Shown in pieces: positions 1 through 11,688 of a DNA stretch of 64,000 nt (the first letter of the stretch is position 1; every line of letters starts with the position of its first letter). The stretch lies in contig JACAXG010000111.1 in NCBI GenBank assembly GCA_018881555.1, positions 1,550,001 to 1,614,000 on the forward strand, written 5' to 3'. The notes beneath the pieces were generated by a model. That model was not told the DNA's origin, ran no database searches, and saw only the letters and a list, made by a program, of their open reading frames with translations. The DNA comes from Amblyornis subalaris. Lineage: Eukaryota > Chordata > Aves > Passeriformes > Ptilonorhynchidae. Position numbers and translations under genes: made by a program.

Positions 1-454
1 CAGACATAAATGTATCCTTTGTTCTGTATCTATATTTTGTCCAGAAGTTGTTTCTCAGTTAAACAAGGCTGAATTAATTTTTAACTCTTAAATATCAAAG
101 CTAGAGTACGATTAAGCACTTTAATTAGAACTACTTTTAAGAAGTAAATGGAAGCTTCCAGTCACCAAGTTTGCAGCAATTCAGCACTTACACTCCAAGC
201 AGTTTTTCCACTGAACCTCATTTTCTAGCCATTAAATCTATGAAGTCTGTAAATCTGTAAGACAAGTGTCTTTTAACTGTCCATCATAATGTGCTCATTT
301 TGTTGTGTGCTGACAGTAAGCCAGTAAGCTCCTAGTGATTGCTCCACTCCCCAAGATGTTTGCAGCTCCTACATTTGGTGTGCTCAAGGAGTTAGAGCTA
401 TCTGTGTTACCTGCCTTTTATGTAGCAGCTGCCATGACACCAAAGAGTACGTTT

Positions 455-499
455 GTGTGGGGGGGTGGGTGGGTGTGTGTGGGTGTGGGTGTGTGTGTA
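455..499 (+). repeat. G-rich GT microsatellite with G-quadruplex potential
   Basis: A GT-type tract interrupted by G-runs. Positions 459-489 hold at least four runs of three or more G separated by short T or GT loops, which fits the usual G-quadruplex pattern on the plus strand. Position alone does not show a function. Confidence 0.75.
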
Positions 500-3400
500 A
501 GTATGAGGTACTGGCAATAAGGGAAAAGCATTCACATTGAAAACCTCAGTTACAAATCCATTGTTAAATTTGTAAATAAATACCTGAAGTGTGAAAAGAA
601 AAATACAAATCAGTAAGCTTAGCACTGATGTCACCATTATAACGGAATTTAATTATATATTAAATATATATATTTAATTTATTAATGTCTGGCTTTAAAC
701 ACTTAGGATAGATAGGCCTTTTATGACCAGCAGGGCTTGAAGTAACCAAATTATGCATTCGAATTCTTTCTGCAGCTTTGAAAATCTCATCTCTAAGTTT
801 GTAAGCCCCAGAGCAACAGTTGTGAGACACCCAGGTGCTCAGAGAACAAACACCATTTGAAAGCTTTGGAGTTCTCAAAACTAACTAATCAAATAGGAAA
901 AACACAAAGGTGAATTGAAAGTAACCTTCCTGTAATACAGCCTTCCTGGTTATTCTTTCCTTGTTATACATCAATACATTTCTCATTTTTCCAGCTGGAA
1001 AAACCACAAGCCTCTAAAGTGTTTTCTCAACCATAATCTATACTGTTCAGTCTATTCTGAAAGAAGGAAGAAGAGGCTGATTTTTCATAAGGAATATTGA
1101 GATTTATAGTTGTTTGACTCTCTAGTACAGAAAGTGTTTGATATGGTTTTGAATGCATTGAGTGACATTTTATGAAAGTTTTCTCCATTAAATCTTCTGC
1201 AATACTTAATGTTTCACGGTTTCATTTTTCACATTTTTTATAACTTTTACATGTATTCTGCATTTCGTTTTATCAGGTCAAGGAACAGAGAGATAAGTGA
1301 CAAGGTAGAACTGACACAAACTTTCGGTCAACATAATAAAAAACCGGAGCAAAATAATGGGCTAGTAAAACCGCATTCGAGATTGACATAACAGGTCTGT
1401 TCTTTGACCCACCACAAGAATCAGATGTCTCTTTATAATCAGAGTCTTTGCTCTTGAGCTAGATCTTCAAACAGATTTGCAGGGAGAATGTTTCTGAGTC
1501 TTGAACAAGAGGAGATTTTGAATAAGTTAGTTTGTCACTGACTCTTAAAGTAATTTTCCACTCATCTTGTCCAAAGCTGCACTCATTCTCTTGATGAAAT
1601 GTTATGGGAACAAAGTCGTGGTGCCTAGTGTGCCAGTTGCTAAACAGAAACAATGCAAGATGTATTAATGAGGTATTCTGAAGACCATGGCCTCCTGCTG
1701 CTTCTGTCTTCACCTTCAGTGTTCCCCCCACTCTTAAGGGCATCAGCACACTGCTCAGCCTCTCCATATCTCTAATGTTTTTCACATTTGGAAGGCATTG
1801 ACCTGGGTGAAATGGGAGCAAATACAACTGCCATATGTCAGAGTGGAAAGCAGGTGAAGGAAGCTTCCCATCCTGACATCAGACTTTGTATATGGCCCAG
1901 AGCTGCAGACCAGTGTCCTCACTAAAGGGAGAAAGCTGAAAGCTGAAAGTTCAGTGGCAAGCCTTCAGGACACCAAGCAGCTGGTGTACACAGAGTAACA
2001 ACATCTTGGTCTCCTCTTCCCAGTTCCCGCAGGGATCCTCAGCACGTATAAATTACCTTCTTTCTCCCTGTTCTACTCCTACAGTCCTTGCTGGGTTACA
2101 ATACCTCCTGCTCAACTGTTCCTGCCTAGGGAGGGTGGCTAAATGCAGTGCCATCTCCAGCAGTTGTGTACGCTTCAGCTCTCTGCAACTCACACACAGG
2201 ATGGCCAGGCAGGGTTACAGGCCTCTATTTTGCCAAGAGAGCTATTTAGTGGTTCAAGCAGTGATCCCCAAAAGTGAGTTTATTTCTTTCGAAATACTGC
2301 ACAGGCAAAGTCCACCTGAACATTTATCTACAAAATAACAGCTCTCAGACAGTGACCTTTTATACCCAGTCCTTCATTCCCTTGAGTGCAAGAATTGGAT
2401 TTCTGTTTTGTGTGTTTGTCATGCAAGAATTAGAAATGAAACAAATTTACTGTTGGCCTGCTCTGAGGCTTAGAAAAACAGCAGGAGGCTTAGAGGAGGT
2501 GGCAAGCAGCAGTAAATCAAGCTGCTCCAAGAGCCAAGCTCTTTTGCAACAGCATTCAGAGCAATGGATGGCCAAGTGCTCAAAAAGGATACTTAGGAGA
2601 AGATAAAGTTATTCCACAGAAGTATCTGTTCAGAGTTCTAATGCTTATCTCTCACAAGCTTTTCCTCACCTACTATTATTACTTGTCTTGGTCACAAAGT
2701 GAGGGAAAAGCAGTTGCTACACTTTCTGTAAGTTTCTAGAAATTCTGGCTTATGGGAGAGCACAGCAAGAAGGATGCTAGGCAGCTCAGACCCATGCATT
2801 CAAGCATGATTTGCTTCCTTTCTATATGAAATTGTCTGTGATGTGCCTTGCTATGCTATAAATGTGGTTTTAATCATCATACTGCTGGTAGAGTGAAGTG
2901 TAATGAGAATTGGTCCAATGAGGAAAGCTGTGTTGCTGCCTGCTCAGAGAGCTTGTATCCACCTGGTGAGTTCCAGCATCTCCAAGCTAAAAGGCAGACA
3001 GCTGTAACAAGCCCGAGTCCCAGATGACCTAAGTCTCTTTCATGATTCTTTGAACCCAGGCTTTGGTGGACAGTCATCACCACATGACGACAGTATTTCT
3101 AAAAGTGCACCTGCTTTATTCCCTTTCCCACTGAGCTGGGTGGGTTGGTGAAAGGGACAGCAGTAGCAACAGACCCCTGTGCATTGCTTCACCATGTCCA
3201 ACTGCACAAAGAACTCTGATCCAACTCTGCAACTTCCTCTCCAGGCAAACCTAAACCACCTCAAATGGATCTGGCAACAGGGACTTCCTAATGGCAGCAA
3301 GGCCAGGTTTCAGCTGTTTGTGAGTTCCCTGGCACTGCCCCTGCAGGAATCGTGTTGTCCAGCAGGGTAGCTACATCTTTTTGATAGTAACATCTGTGTA

Positions 3401-5060
3401 ATGTGGCAAAGATTGCAGCCATTCTTTGTGCTTTCGATTAAGTTTCTTTCTAATTTTACAAACATCCCATCCATCGGTGATGAGTTTATCTCTGCACCTT
3501 TCTGCTTTATCATTGCACTTTTCCCAATAGAAAGTTGTCAAGGAGGCTCTGAGCAAGGAATCCAGGGACATTTCTGCTCTTTTACAGCTACTCATTTAGA
3601 AGGGAAAACCAAAAGCCTGTCCTTTCTCACCCAAGAAACCCTAACAATGGCAGACCTTTCAGAACCAAAGCAACTTGACAGTGACTGCTACATACAGAAA
3701 TTGTGGTAGAAAAGGATCCATGAGTAAAATACTCAGAAGGATTATGAAGCCCAATCTTTATCTTCTCTGGCAGTGAAAACTGAAATTGCCTGCTGGTTCA
3801 TTAACAAAGGTATGTGGTGCTGAGTGTTGATCTCTCTCCTCCGGAGTGTGCCCTACTGCCATCTAATTGGAAGTTGTAACCTTTGTGAATCATTGTTACC
3901 AGTCTCACTGAGGCCAGTGGCTTAGTAGGATTCAAGAGTAATTAAACATTTATACAGATAATTAGAATATCCACAGGTACATTAGATAGGTCAAGCTAGT
4001 AATTATGGATAACTTGCCACCCTTTAAGGTCTTCTGGTCTCGATCCATCTGATGGCATGTATTTATGCAAACCAATAGGTAGATTGAGTCCCTAGTTTGA
4101 AAACCTATCCTTAATGATTGTTTCACTCGGGCACTCTTAGCTTTGTTATTATTATGCATTTCATAGTTTCTGGCTCCAAGATTGTTATCAATAGCTCAGA
4201 TGCTGCCTCGAAACTGAGAGGGAAAAGTAATGAGTCTTTCAGCCAGACCGTCCGCAATAGACTAGGTCTGGATCTCAGCCTCACTGATTCAAATTGAAAC
4301 AACTCATCAGGCTTTAAAATTCAGAATTATTTGGCTTCAGAGCCAGGTAGCTGAGAGCTGACTCTGGCTAAAAGGATACAGTCCTTGGAACCACTGAAAT
4401 CCAGAGCCTGTGGCTGAGAGGACTCTGTTCTGCCATGTCACTGCACAATCTCTCTCCCACAGATGCCAGAAAAGCTTTTCTTTAGATCCACACTCCTTTG
4501 CCATCCTAATGGGCACATTCAGGCTGAATGATAAAGAGTTTTTCTTTGTGGGAAAACAGCATTCTGTTTGTGAACTTAGACGGGATTGTTTGCTACATTT
4601 ACTGTGGAGGTGAACAGTTCACTGAAGCTTTCATGCTCACCCAAATTCACCCACATGGTATTACATGGATTACTAACAGCAATTCTTATTTTTTTAATTG
4701 TCTATGCACAAACCAGACATTAGATGTTCTGCTATAAACCTTAGGCTGAGAAGAGAGGAGACATTTTTTAAATTCATCGTGGGAAAGGTCAGAAAAAGTT
4801 TAGCATTTCACACAGAGAGAATTCAGACTGACTGTAAAACAGAAAAGAAATAAAACTGTTTCCTTTTTCCCTTCCTCATCTCTGTGTGCTATAAACCTAA
4901 CAAAATGCTATGATGGTGGTGTTTTTTTTTTTTTAATGGCTCTACAGTTCAAGAAGTAGGAACCCATTTGACTCTCAAATATGGGGGAAAAAATAATTTC
5001 TATACTTGTCATTGTTCTTTCCTCTCTTTCTTTTTTAGTTTGCAGCTAAGGTACACCGCC

Positions 5061-5094
5061 AGTTTTGTGCCCATAGTTTTGTGCCCATAGTTTT
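5061..5094 (+). repeat. 14-bp tandem duplication
   Basis: The unit agttttgtgcccat occurs twice in a row and is followed by a partial third copy (agtttt). It is a short local duplication of no known role. Confidence 0.85.
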
Positions 5095-7274
5095 TATGAA
5101 GAAAGATAAATATGCAGATTTCTATAGAAAGCAAACATCACTTTTGGTCACACCTGTATAAATCCAGTTATAACTCTACAGAGATCAATAGTGGAATTCC
5201 AGCTTTTCACCACTGTAAATGACACCAGAAACATGTCATGCGAGCCTACTTGAGAGAGAAGTGATTTATATAGAAGATTGTTTGATCTCGCCTTTCTTTC
5301 CCTCCCTGCAAATTACATGTGTGCCTGTGGATTTATAAAGCCCTGATGGAAGGAGCAGGAACTGCATGACAACTTGTAAGGAGACCCTCTGCAGAGACAC
5401 ATCCAGTTTGGCCAGTGAAATCTGTCTGTGTGGCACCTGTTAGTTACGCACAGTGAGACTGTCCATCATCTCTTGTAGTAGCTCTGCATTTCCATAGCAC
5501 ACTGCAGTGCAGGCAGAGAAGAAATTACTCTCTAACTATGAGACAGCGAATGAGAAATTTCTGTCCCTGTTTATATTGTCAGACCACAATTCGGGATGCT
5601 GTACATCAGCTGGAGAGGGGGAAGGGAACGTAGGTCATTTCACAGTCAGCTGACAAAGCTCTCAAGCATTTATCTTTGCTTTCTACCTTGTAAAATCCTC
5701 TAAAAATATTGTTACTGAATGTGAAATGTTGAAAGAGAAATGTGGAGTACTTCATGCCATTTAAAAGGGAAAATCACCATGTGGTGTAAAGAGAGCTTGT
5801 GGTAAAAAAAATCAAAGAGTGCCTATCCATTTTGCAATCTGATGGCCACAAATTGATAGACAGCAATTTCCACTGCTGAACTGCAGGAAAATGTCATTGA
5901 GAATGCTTGAATTGACTGCTCTTGTGTGAGGAACAGAAGGAAAAAAGAATATCGAACACATGGAAATATAACAGAAAAAACCACTCAGGTTGCTGTGGCT
6001 TGGAGAACTTTTGCTTAGTATCATAATAATCACAAGGAAATTTGGAAATGAGACTACATATGGTTTTATTGTGCTTTTCAGAAGGAGATGGCAGATTTCC
6101 TCATCATGCCTCACCTTCAAGACCATCCGAAAACCCCAAAAATTTTGCCCCTCCTGCTGAACCATTCTCTCCTTCATCTTAGACTTATCATCACTAGTCT
6201 CTATAGTTCAGCCCCCCTGTACTATCTCACACTTTTCCCTGACCATAATAGACTGTGACTTCAGCTCCTGGAATGAGCAGAGACTCATTGTGCTAGGGTG
6301 TTATGTCAGTATGAAGAACTGATGACTTCTTGTTTGGTTTTCTGTTACAAGGGATTCATGTTTTCAAAGTCAGTTGCTCTTCTGTAGCTGAGTGATAATT
6401 CCATACAAAATTTAAAACAGTAAGCCAGCACTCGTTACTGGTAATATATGCTGACATTCACATGAGCAGTGCACTATAAAGCTGGACCTCAGTATGGCTG
6501 CATGTCCTGAAGGAAGAAACAGGGCTACGATGGGCAGTTGTGGCACTGTTTAGGGGAGAAGGGTGAATCTGTCCCGAACTCAGGGCAAAACACCTGTATT
6601 TTAAATGCACTGCCTCATTCTCTCTTTCACTTGTTCTTGTGACTTTATGAGGTGGCAGTGCATTACTTATATAGTAAATATTAAACTTCTCAGGGAAGTA
6701 CAATATTCCCATTCACCACCGGGAACAGAAGCTCAGAAAAATTTCGGAAGCCAAGCAATGTATATGCCCTTCTCTAATACTTTCTTTTGACCCAAATTGA
6801 GAGTCAGAAAGTGGACTAGAATAGAAGTCCTGGAACCTGTGGAGAATATTACTGAGAAAGAAAACATAACTTCAAAGCAATCTTTCTATGTTTAGCTCTT
6901 AGCTAACCCACATGTCATGAGTCAATGCAAACACACTTTGTTCTGTTATTTGAAGCAAACTGCATCTGTGATACTGGGAATATTATCTGCCTTGAAATCT
7001 CTGATTTTCTGAAAGATAATAAAATAAACAAACAAAATGACTGAAAAGAAAGGGATTACAGAAGTGATCTTGCTACTGCTAACTGGTAATTGTTAATTGA
7101 AGCGTAGCAATTCTATTAATATCACACATAAACTATAGCAAAAAGTAACACAATATTTGATATACAAAAATCTCTTTTGGCAAAAGTGAATGCTATGATC
7201 TTCTAAGGTATTTATTCTGTGACTGCTGAATAAGGTGATGTGAAGCTTTTAAGTAGTAAGGGAAGCATGCAGCA

Positions 7275-7279
7275 GGAGC
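7275..7279. repeat. Target-site duplication, left of LTR A1
   Basis: The bases ggagc lie immediately before the LTR terminus TGTTGCGG and recur at 8085-8089 just after the other terminus. Other family A copies have 6-bp duplications. Here the 6-mer ggagct would also fit if one T at the LTR edge was lost. Confidence 0.7.
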
Positions 7280-8084
7280 TGTTGCGGCGTGGCCTCGTCT
7301 GGCTAGATGGCCAGTGGCCGCAACCTTCCCAGAAGCCTCACGCTTGTCCGGCAGTACCTTGGTGCGGTGTGCGATAGTTGGTGGGAAAGGCACAGTGCTG
7401 TGCCTTTCCTGGGTTCCCTTGCAGGCTCCAAGGCTCCCTGTGCCTTGCTATCTATACTTGCGGCCGGTAACTCCAGGGGGGGCTGTGAAGCCACCACACG
7501 TACACCTGCTAATCCCACCCGCGCAGGTGGTCGCGCAGGCTGTAGCACAGTCGACGCCTTAAGATGGGGATAAAGAGTCGGAGGCAGACTCTCCTTATGA
7601 TGTTCCACAGAAGGTGTTTATTCTTGGAGGGTCAGGGAAGGAGAGCCCCAAGCACAGGGTGACACAGGATTATATACCAAACCGAACAGGGGCGGAGAGA
7701 ACACTGAGGGCCAATCATATTAGGGTCAGGGGGAGGAGAAAAGGCTCCGTGACCTTTGTAGCAGTACACAAACCAATAAGGATAGGTGAGGAGAGGAGCA
7801 GGGAAACAAAGCCAATGGGGCGTTGAGTGAGGGAGAACATTCTGGAACATAACCTTATACAGAACATAGATTGACAGGGGTAAACTAACTGAATAGAGGA
7901 GCATACCACAAGGCCTGGGTGGGAGAGACTTTCCTCGTTACCACAGTCCACGGGGAGATTCTGGACCTCGGAGCCTTCACTTAATACAACACCTGGGCTC
8001 CCTGGCCCCACTGGCTCCTTGGTCACTTGTGTGGCTGGCCCATCCTCCGCAGCATCCCCAGCTGCAGGCCAAGCCACCACCACA
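7280..8084 (-). mobile_element. Solo LTR, family A copy 1 (6-bp-TSD endogenous retrovirus)
   Basis: This is an 805-bp LTR read on the minus strand. The termini are TG and CA on the plus strand (TGTTGCGG at the left, CCACCACA at the right). The minus strand carries a TATA box (about 7667-7680) and, roughly 50 bp downstream, a polyadenylation signal AATAAA (7617-7622), in the order expected for U3-R-U5. It is clearly homologous to the copies at 22287, 45069 and 52034, especially over the U3 promoter and the R region. No internal viral sequence or partner LTR adjoins it, so it is a solo LTR left by recombination. The 6-bp duplications of sister copies suggest a class II (ERVK/alpharetrovirus-like) origin; that class call is an inference. 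Confidence 0.9.
7667..7816 (-). promoter_or_regulatory. LTR A1 core promoter: TATA box plus three CCAAT boxes
   Basis: On the plus strand CCAAT occurs at 7711-7715, 7773-7777 and 7812-7816, and the TATA element at about 7667-7680. In the LTR's own orientation these are three inverted CCAAT boxes upstream of TATA, the usual NF-Y/TBP arrangement. The order and spacing recur in all four family A copies. Confidence 0.7.
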
Positions 8085-8089
8085 GGAGC
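8085..8089. repeat. Target-site duplication, right of LTR A1
   Basis: ggagc, matching 7275-7279 across the LTR. Confidence 0.7.
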
Positions 8090-10845
8090 TAAAATGCTAT
8101 AAATATCCACTCAGTGTGATTCTGATAGGAACTATCAAGTTTTAACCAAAATCTTGAGAAAAACTAGTCAAATTTGCAATTATCCTTACATGTGCAAAGC
8201 ATTGCTCGGGGGGTTTCAGCAGCATGATACCAAAAATGAAGGAGGCACGTGATGTAACTTGCACAATGTTTTTCCAAAAGTAAACATTTGTATCAGCTGA
8301 CTTTGTTTTTTCTTCATATCTTCCCTGAGCCATATAAATAGACTACACCTAGAGTGCATCATTAGAATGTCTGTGTGTCTTTTTTGTTTAGCCATGAATT
8401 TGAGTTAAAACTACACCAGCTTTGTTTCTGTGGCTTATATTGTCACTAAAATCCTTTGATGAAAATCCACATTCGTATTATGCTGTTTTGCATGGTTTGT
8501 TTGAGGCAGCCAAGAACTAAACGAGTGGCACTCTCATGAAACCACTTCAATGCTGTGGATTAAAAAGCCTGATTTATGCATTAAGAAGGGATGACTGTTC
8601 TGATAGACCTTATCCAAAGCTTTTACTTTTATGCCATATACAGACTTGGAGGGTAGGTTAGAAAACAAAACAATAAACTTGCTTGAATTATAGGAAAAAG
8701 TATTTGTAAAATTAATGTGAAAAAATACTCTGGGAGTTTCAAAAGCTTTTAGTTCTACAAATGTTTCTTGGTGGACTTTTATTATTATGATTACTGATTC
8801 TTTTCATATATGTACCAGGCACTTTGCTATAGAACAAAAACATGATCTCTCTCTCAAGGGACTGCAATCTAAAGTCCAACAAGTATCAGATAATATGATC
8901 ATTGAGGAGGGATGGCAGGTGCCAGGCATTTGGGCTGAAGTTGCAGAATTTGGACCAATTTAAACCCTGCCAGACTCAACAGAGGATAAAACAAAATAAA
9001 AAAAATCCCTTCCTGCTCCCTTGTCTCCTCCATACGGACATAGCAGAAAGAAGTCTAGGAGCAGCAGAGCATGAATGAAAACCAAAAACCAGATCACTTG
9101 GTTACTAAGGAAAGCCTAGTGTCACGCAACAAAAAAGAGTGTTGGTAAAAAGGCATCTTACAAATATTACAACAAACAAGCAGCAATTTAGAAGATATTT
9201 TGAACACAGAAAAAGCAGCACTGGGAGAATATTTAGTTAAATTGACAGGTAACATTTTTTCACTTGCACTGGATCATGAATGAAGAATCAGAATCCTCTC
9301 ACCAGGAAATTTTTTTAAAAGCAATTACATTTTAAAAATTGCTAAGACATTTAGCAGGATTTTCACATGATGAAATCTTTTGCCTAGTGAAAATGATCTG
9401 TCCTATTTTTTCTTACTGGGCACAATGGACATATTTTGCATTACAGTGTCTTTTCAATAATGAAATTAATGTCTAATTGCATATGATTGATTTTATCTTC
9501 CCAGGTTACACAAGGCACTAAAGACAGGCATGGAAGGCTGATCTTTATCAGTCTTCTCTGTGACTGTGGGCACTCCTGTAATGACGCTTGGATAACCAGC
9601 TGTAGCTCAGTTACAGCTCAGTTAGATGCCACCATTAATCTAAACTCAGAAAACAGGTTATCAGCTGTAGCAATTTTTAATGGTGAGAGTTAGTATAGTG
9701 TACTTTAATTATATTTTGTTTTGTCACATGTACCAATTAGCAACCTCATACAGATACACAAGCACTTAGAGAGCATAAAAACCACATAATGTTTTACAGT
9801 ATTTTATTAATGCAGATGAAAGTCCTGGTTTCTGTCTTTGGTTCGAGCGTCACTGTGACTTCTCCCGAAAATAGGGAAATACAGTCTCACCAAACAATGT
9901 AAATAACAAATGCTCCCCCTTCCCCCTCCTTCCTCTTAGCTTTTATATCTGAGCAGATGTCATACGGTATGGAATATCTCTTTGACCAATTTGGGTCAGC
10001 CATCCTAGTTGTGCCCTCTCCAAAGATTTTGCCCATTCCCAGCTACTCATGGCAGGGCAGAATGTTGAAGAGACAGGCTGGTGCTGTGGGAGCACTGCTC
10101 AGAAGTAGCCAAAACACTGGTGTGTTATCAACGTCTTCCTTGCCGCTAATGAACAGCACAACTCTGTGACGGCTGCTATGGGGAAAGTTACTTCCGTCCC
10201 AGACCCAATACACGACATTTTTCCTCTTGGATATCAAACCTGCCCTCTGCAAGATGGGCGGTTTTGTACCCCTTTTGCCTTAGCTATTCTGTTTGCCTCA
10301 GATGCAGTTTCTCAGGGCTGAGAGAAGCAACACAACAGACCTATACCTGTATCCACACTCTTTGCAGCTACTGTAATACTGACCCAGAGGACAAACATTT
10401 AACACCTGAACATCGCCTAAAAACACCTATATTTTGGATGACATGCTGACTTGGTGATGTGGGACCTCCTCTGTGCATTACTTTTTTTACACAGCATTGT
10501 TCTGTGGTACCTTAGCAGATTCTCCAATTGCACTCATAGATACCTCACTGAATTAAAAAAATTCCATTCACACCAGCCACTTGGAGTGTGTTTCTGTGGT
10601 ACTGCCAAGGAGAGCAGTCTGGAGAAAACTGTGTACATCATTGAGGTTTGAGAGAGTTTAGCCAGAATTACTGGGACGCAATAAGGCTCTGTTAAAAAAG
10701 GGTTGGAGATGTGAATTTCACTCAGTCACAGTGGTATACCTCAGTTGAAAATAAGTTGAAAGGTCCCTTCTTGAGCTTAATTAAATAAGCATAACATTAA
10801 AAAACTCACCACATGCCTGCAGTGAATGTAAATACATATTTATAC
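8090..10845. other. AT-rich single-copy sequence, nothing recognised
   Basis: No transposable element, RNA gene or convincing reading frame. The longest open frames are about 70 codons, as expected by chance. Confidence 0.55.
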
Positions 10846-10890
10846 ATATATGTAATAAATACGTATAGATATATAATATATATATATATA
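10846..10890. repeat. TA-rich tract at an LTR insertion site
   Basis: An alternating TA tract that ends exactly at the left edge of LTR B1. The last five bases (atata, 10886-10890) recur at 11684-11688 on the other side of the LTR. Confidence 0.75.
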
Positions 10891-11683
10891 TGTCCTAGGA
10901 TGACTTTATGATGCTATATATCCCAATTGCCTGCTTAATGAAAAAGTATTAACTCTGTATCTTTAAGTTGGCTCAAGAAACCAGGAGCTATGTTTTGGTT
11001 TTCTTCGAAGGATATTTACATTCTTTCACTTTTATCAGCTCGCTATGTTATGGTTCTGAGAAGAGAACATCTAGGTAGTCGCTTTCTATAGTTGAAGGTG
11101 AAGGAACACATTTTTACCTTTACTTTTCTTTTTTCTTGTGAGCTTTTGCCCAGTTTTTACTCAGCTGAGGGATATTTGGACGGAGTTAAAACTTGTTTTT
11201 GGTTTTTTCCCTCCTCTGCCTGAGGCAAGGGAAGAAGACAGTTTATTTTTTTTTTTTCCTGGGATTGTATTTTCTTTTTCTTCTTCCTTTGGAACTGTAC
11301 AACAGATAACTGCGCTCTGTTCTACATACCATCTTTCCGGGGCCTACACCCCCGGGCCTGGACAGGGCCTGCTCCGTACTCAAGCGGCTAGCTAGATACA
11401 GAGCAGAAGACCACACCTGCCAAGGACTCAGGACTTTGATTCATTCAGGTTATCCTCCTCATGAGAGGTTTATTATCTAACATTATTCATTTTTATTTTT
11501 ATTTCTTTTCCCTTCCCCTGGTCCCTGTGTGCACCCCCGCAGCAGCTGGGTTTTGCTAAATAAGCAGGTTTTTTTCACTTTCCTCCAAGAAATTCTTAAG
11601 GGGAGGGGAAGGGAGTTTTGAACCCTATCTTTTGTAGATGAAGCTCTTCAAGTTTTCCTCCTAAGTTTGTCCAGACCGTGACA
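10891..11683 (+). mobile_element. Solo LTR, family B copy 1 (5-bp-TSD endogenous retrovirus)
   Basis: This 793-bp LTR begins TGTCCTAGG and ends CCGTGACA. A 5-bp duplication atata flanks it (10886-10890 and 11684-11688), although the TA-rich target makes that weak on its own. It aligns along its length with the outer element at 22227-23591 and, reversed, with 39471-40139. A decayed polyadenylation signal (AATAAG, 11559-11564) followed by a T-run fits plus orientation; the better-kept copy has AATAAA there. No internal retroviral sequence is attached. Five-bp duplications are typical of ERVL-type (class III) and some class I elements. Confidence 0.88.
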
Positions 11684-11688
11684 ATATA

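Larger units (their letters stand above)
1..7274. other. AT-rich single-copy sequence, no gene recognised
   Basis: Open frames reach about 122 codons (1459-1827 and 5812-6177, both minus strand) but show no domain, no codon pattern and no splice context that I recognise. Small features inside are a G-run/GT tract near 455-499, a 13-T run at 4922-4934, and a 14-bp unit (agttttgtgcccat) repeated twice from 5061 with a partial third copy. No transposable element was recognised. Confidence 0.6.

Noticed and set aside
5812..6177. 121-codon open frame, minus strand
   Set aside because: Composition looks random, with no start, splice or homology evidence.
10915..10921. TATATAT near the left end of LTR B1 (also 22251-22257)
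   Set aside because: It is only about 25 bp from the LTR start, too close to be the usual U3 promoter. It is conserved between copies but not called a TATA box.
7280..11683. Possible provirus between LTR A1 and LTR B1
   Set aside because: The two LTRs belong to different families, have opposite orientation and their own target duplications, and no retroviral genes lie between them.
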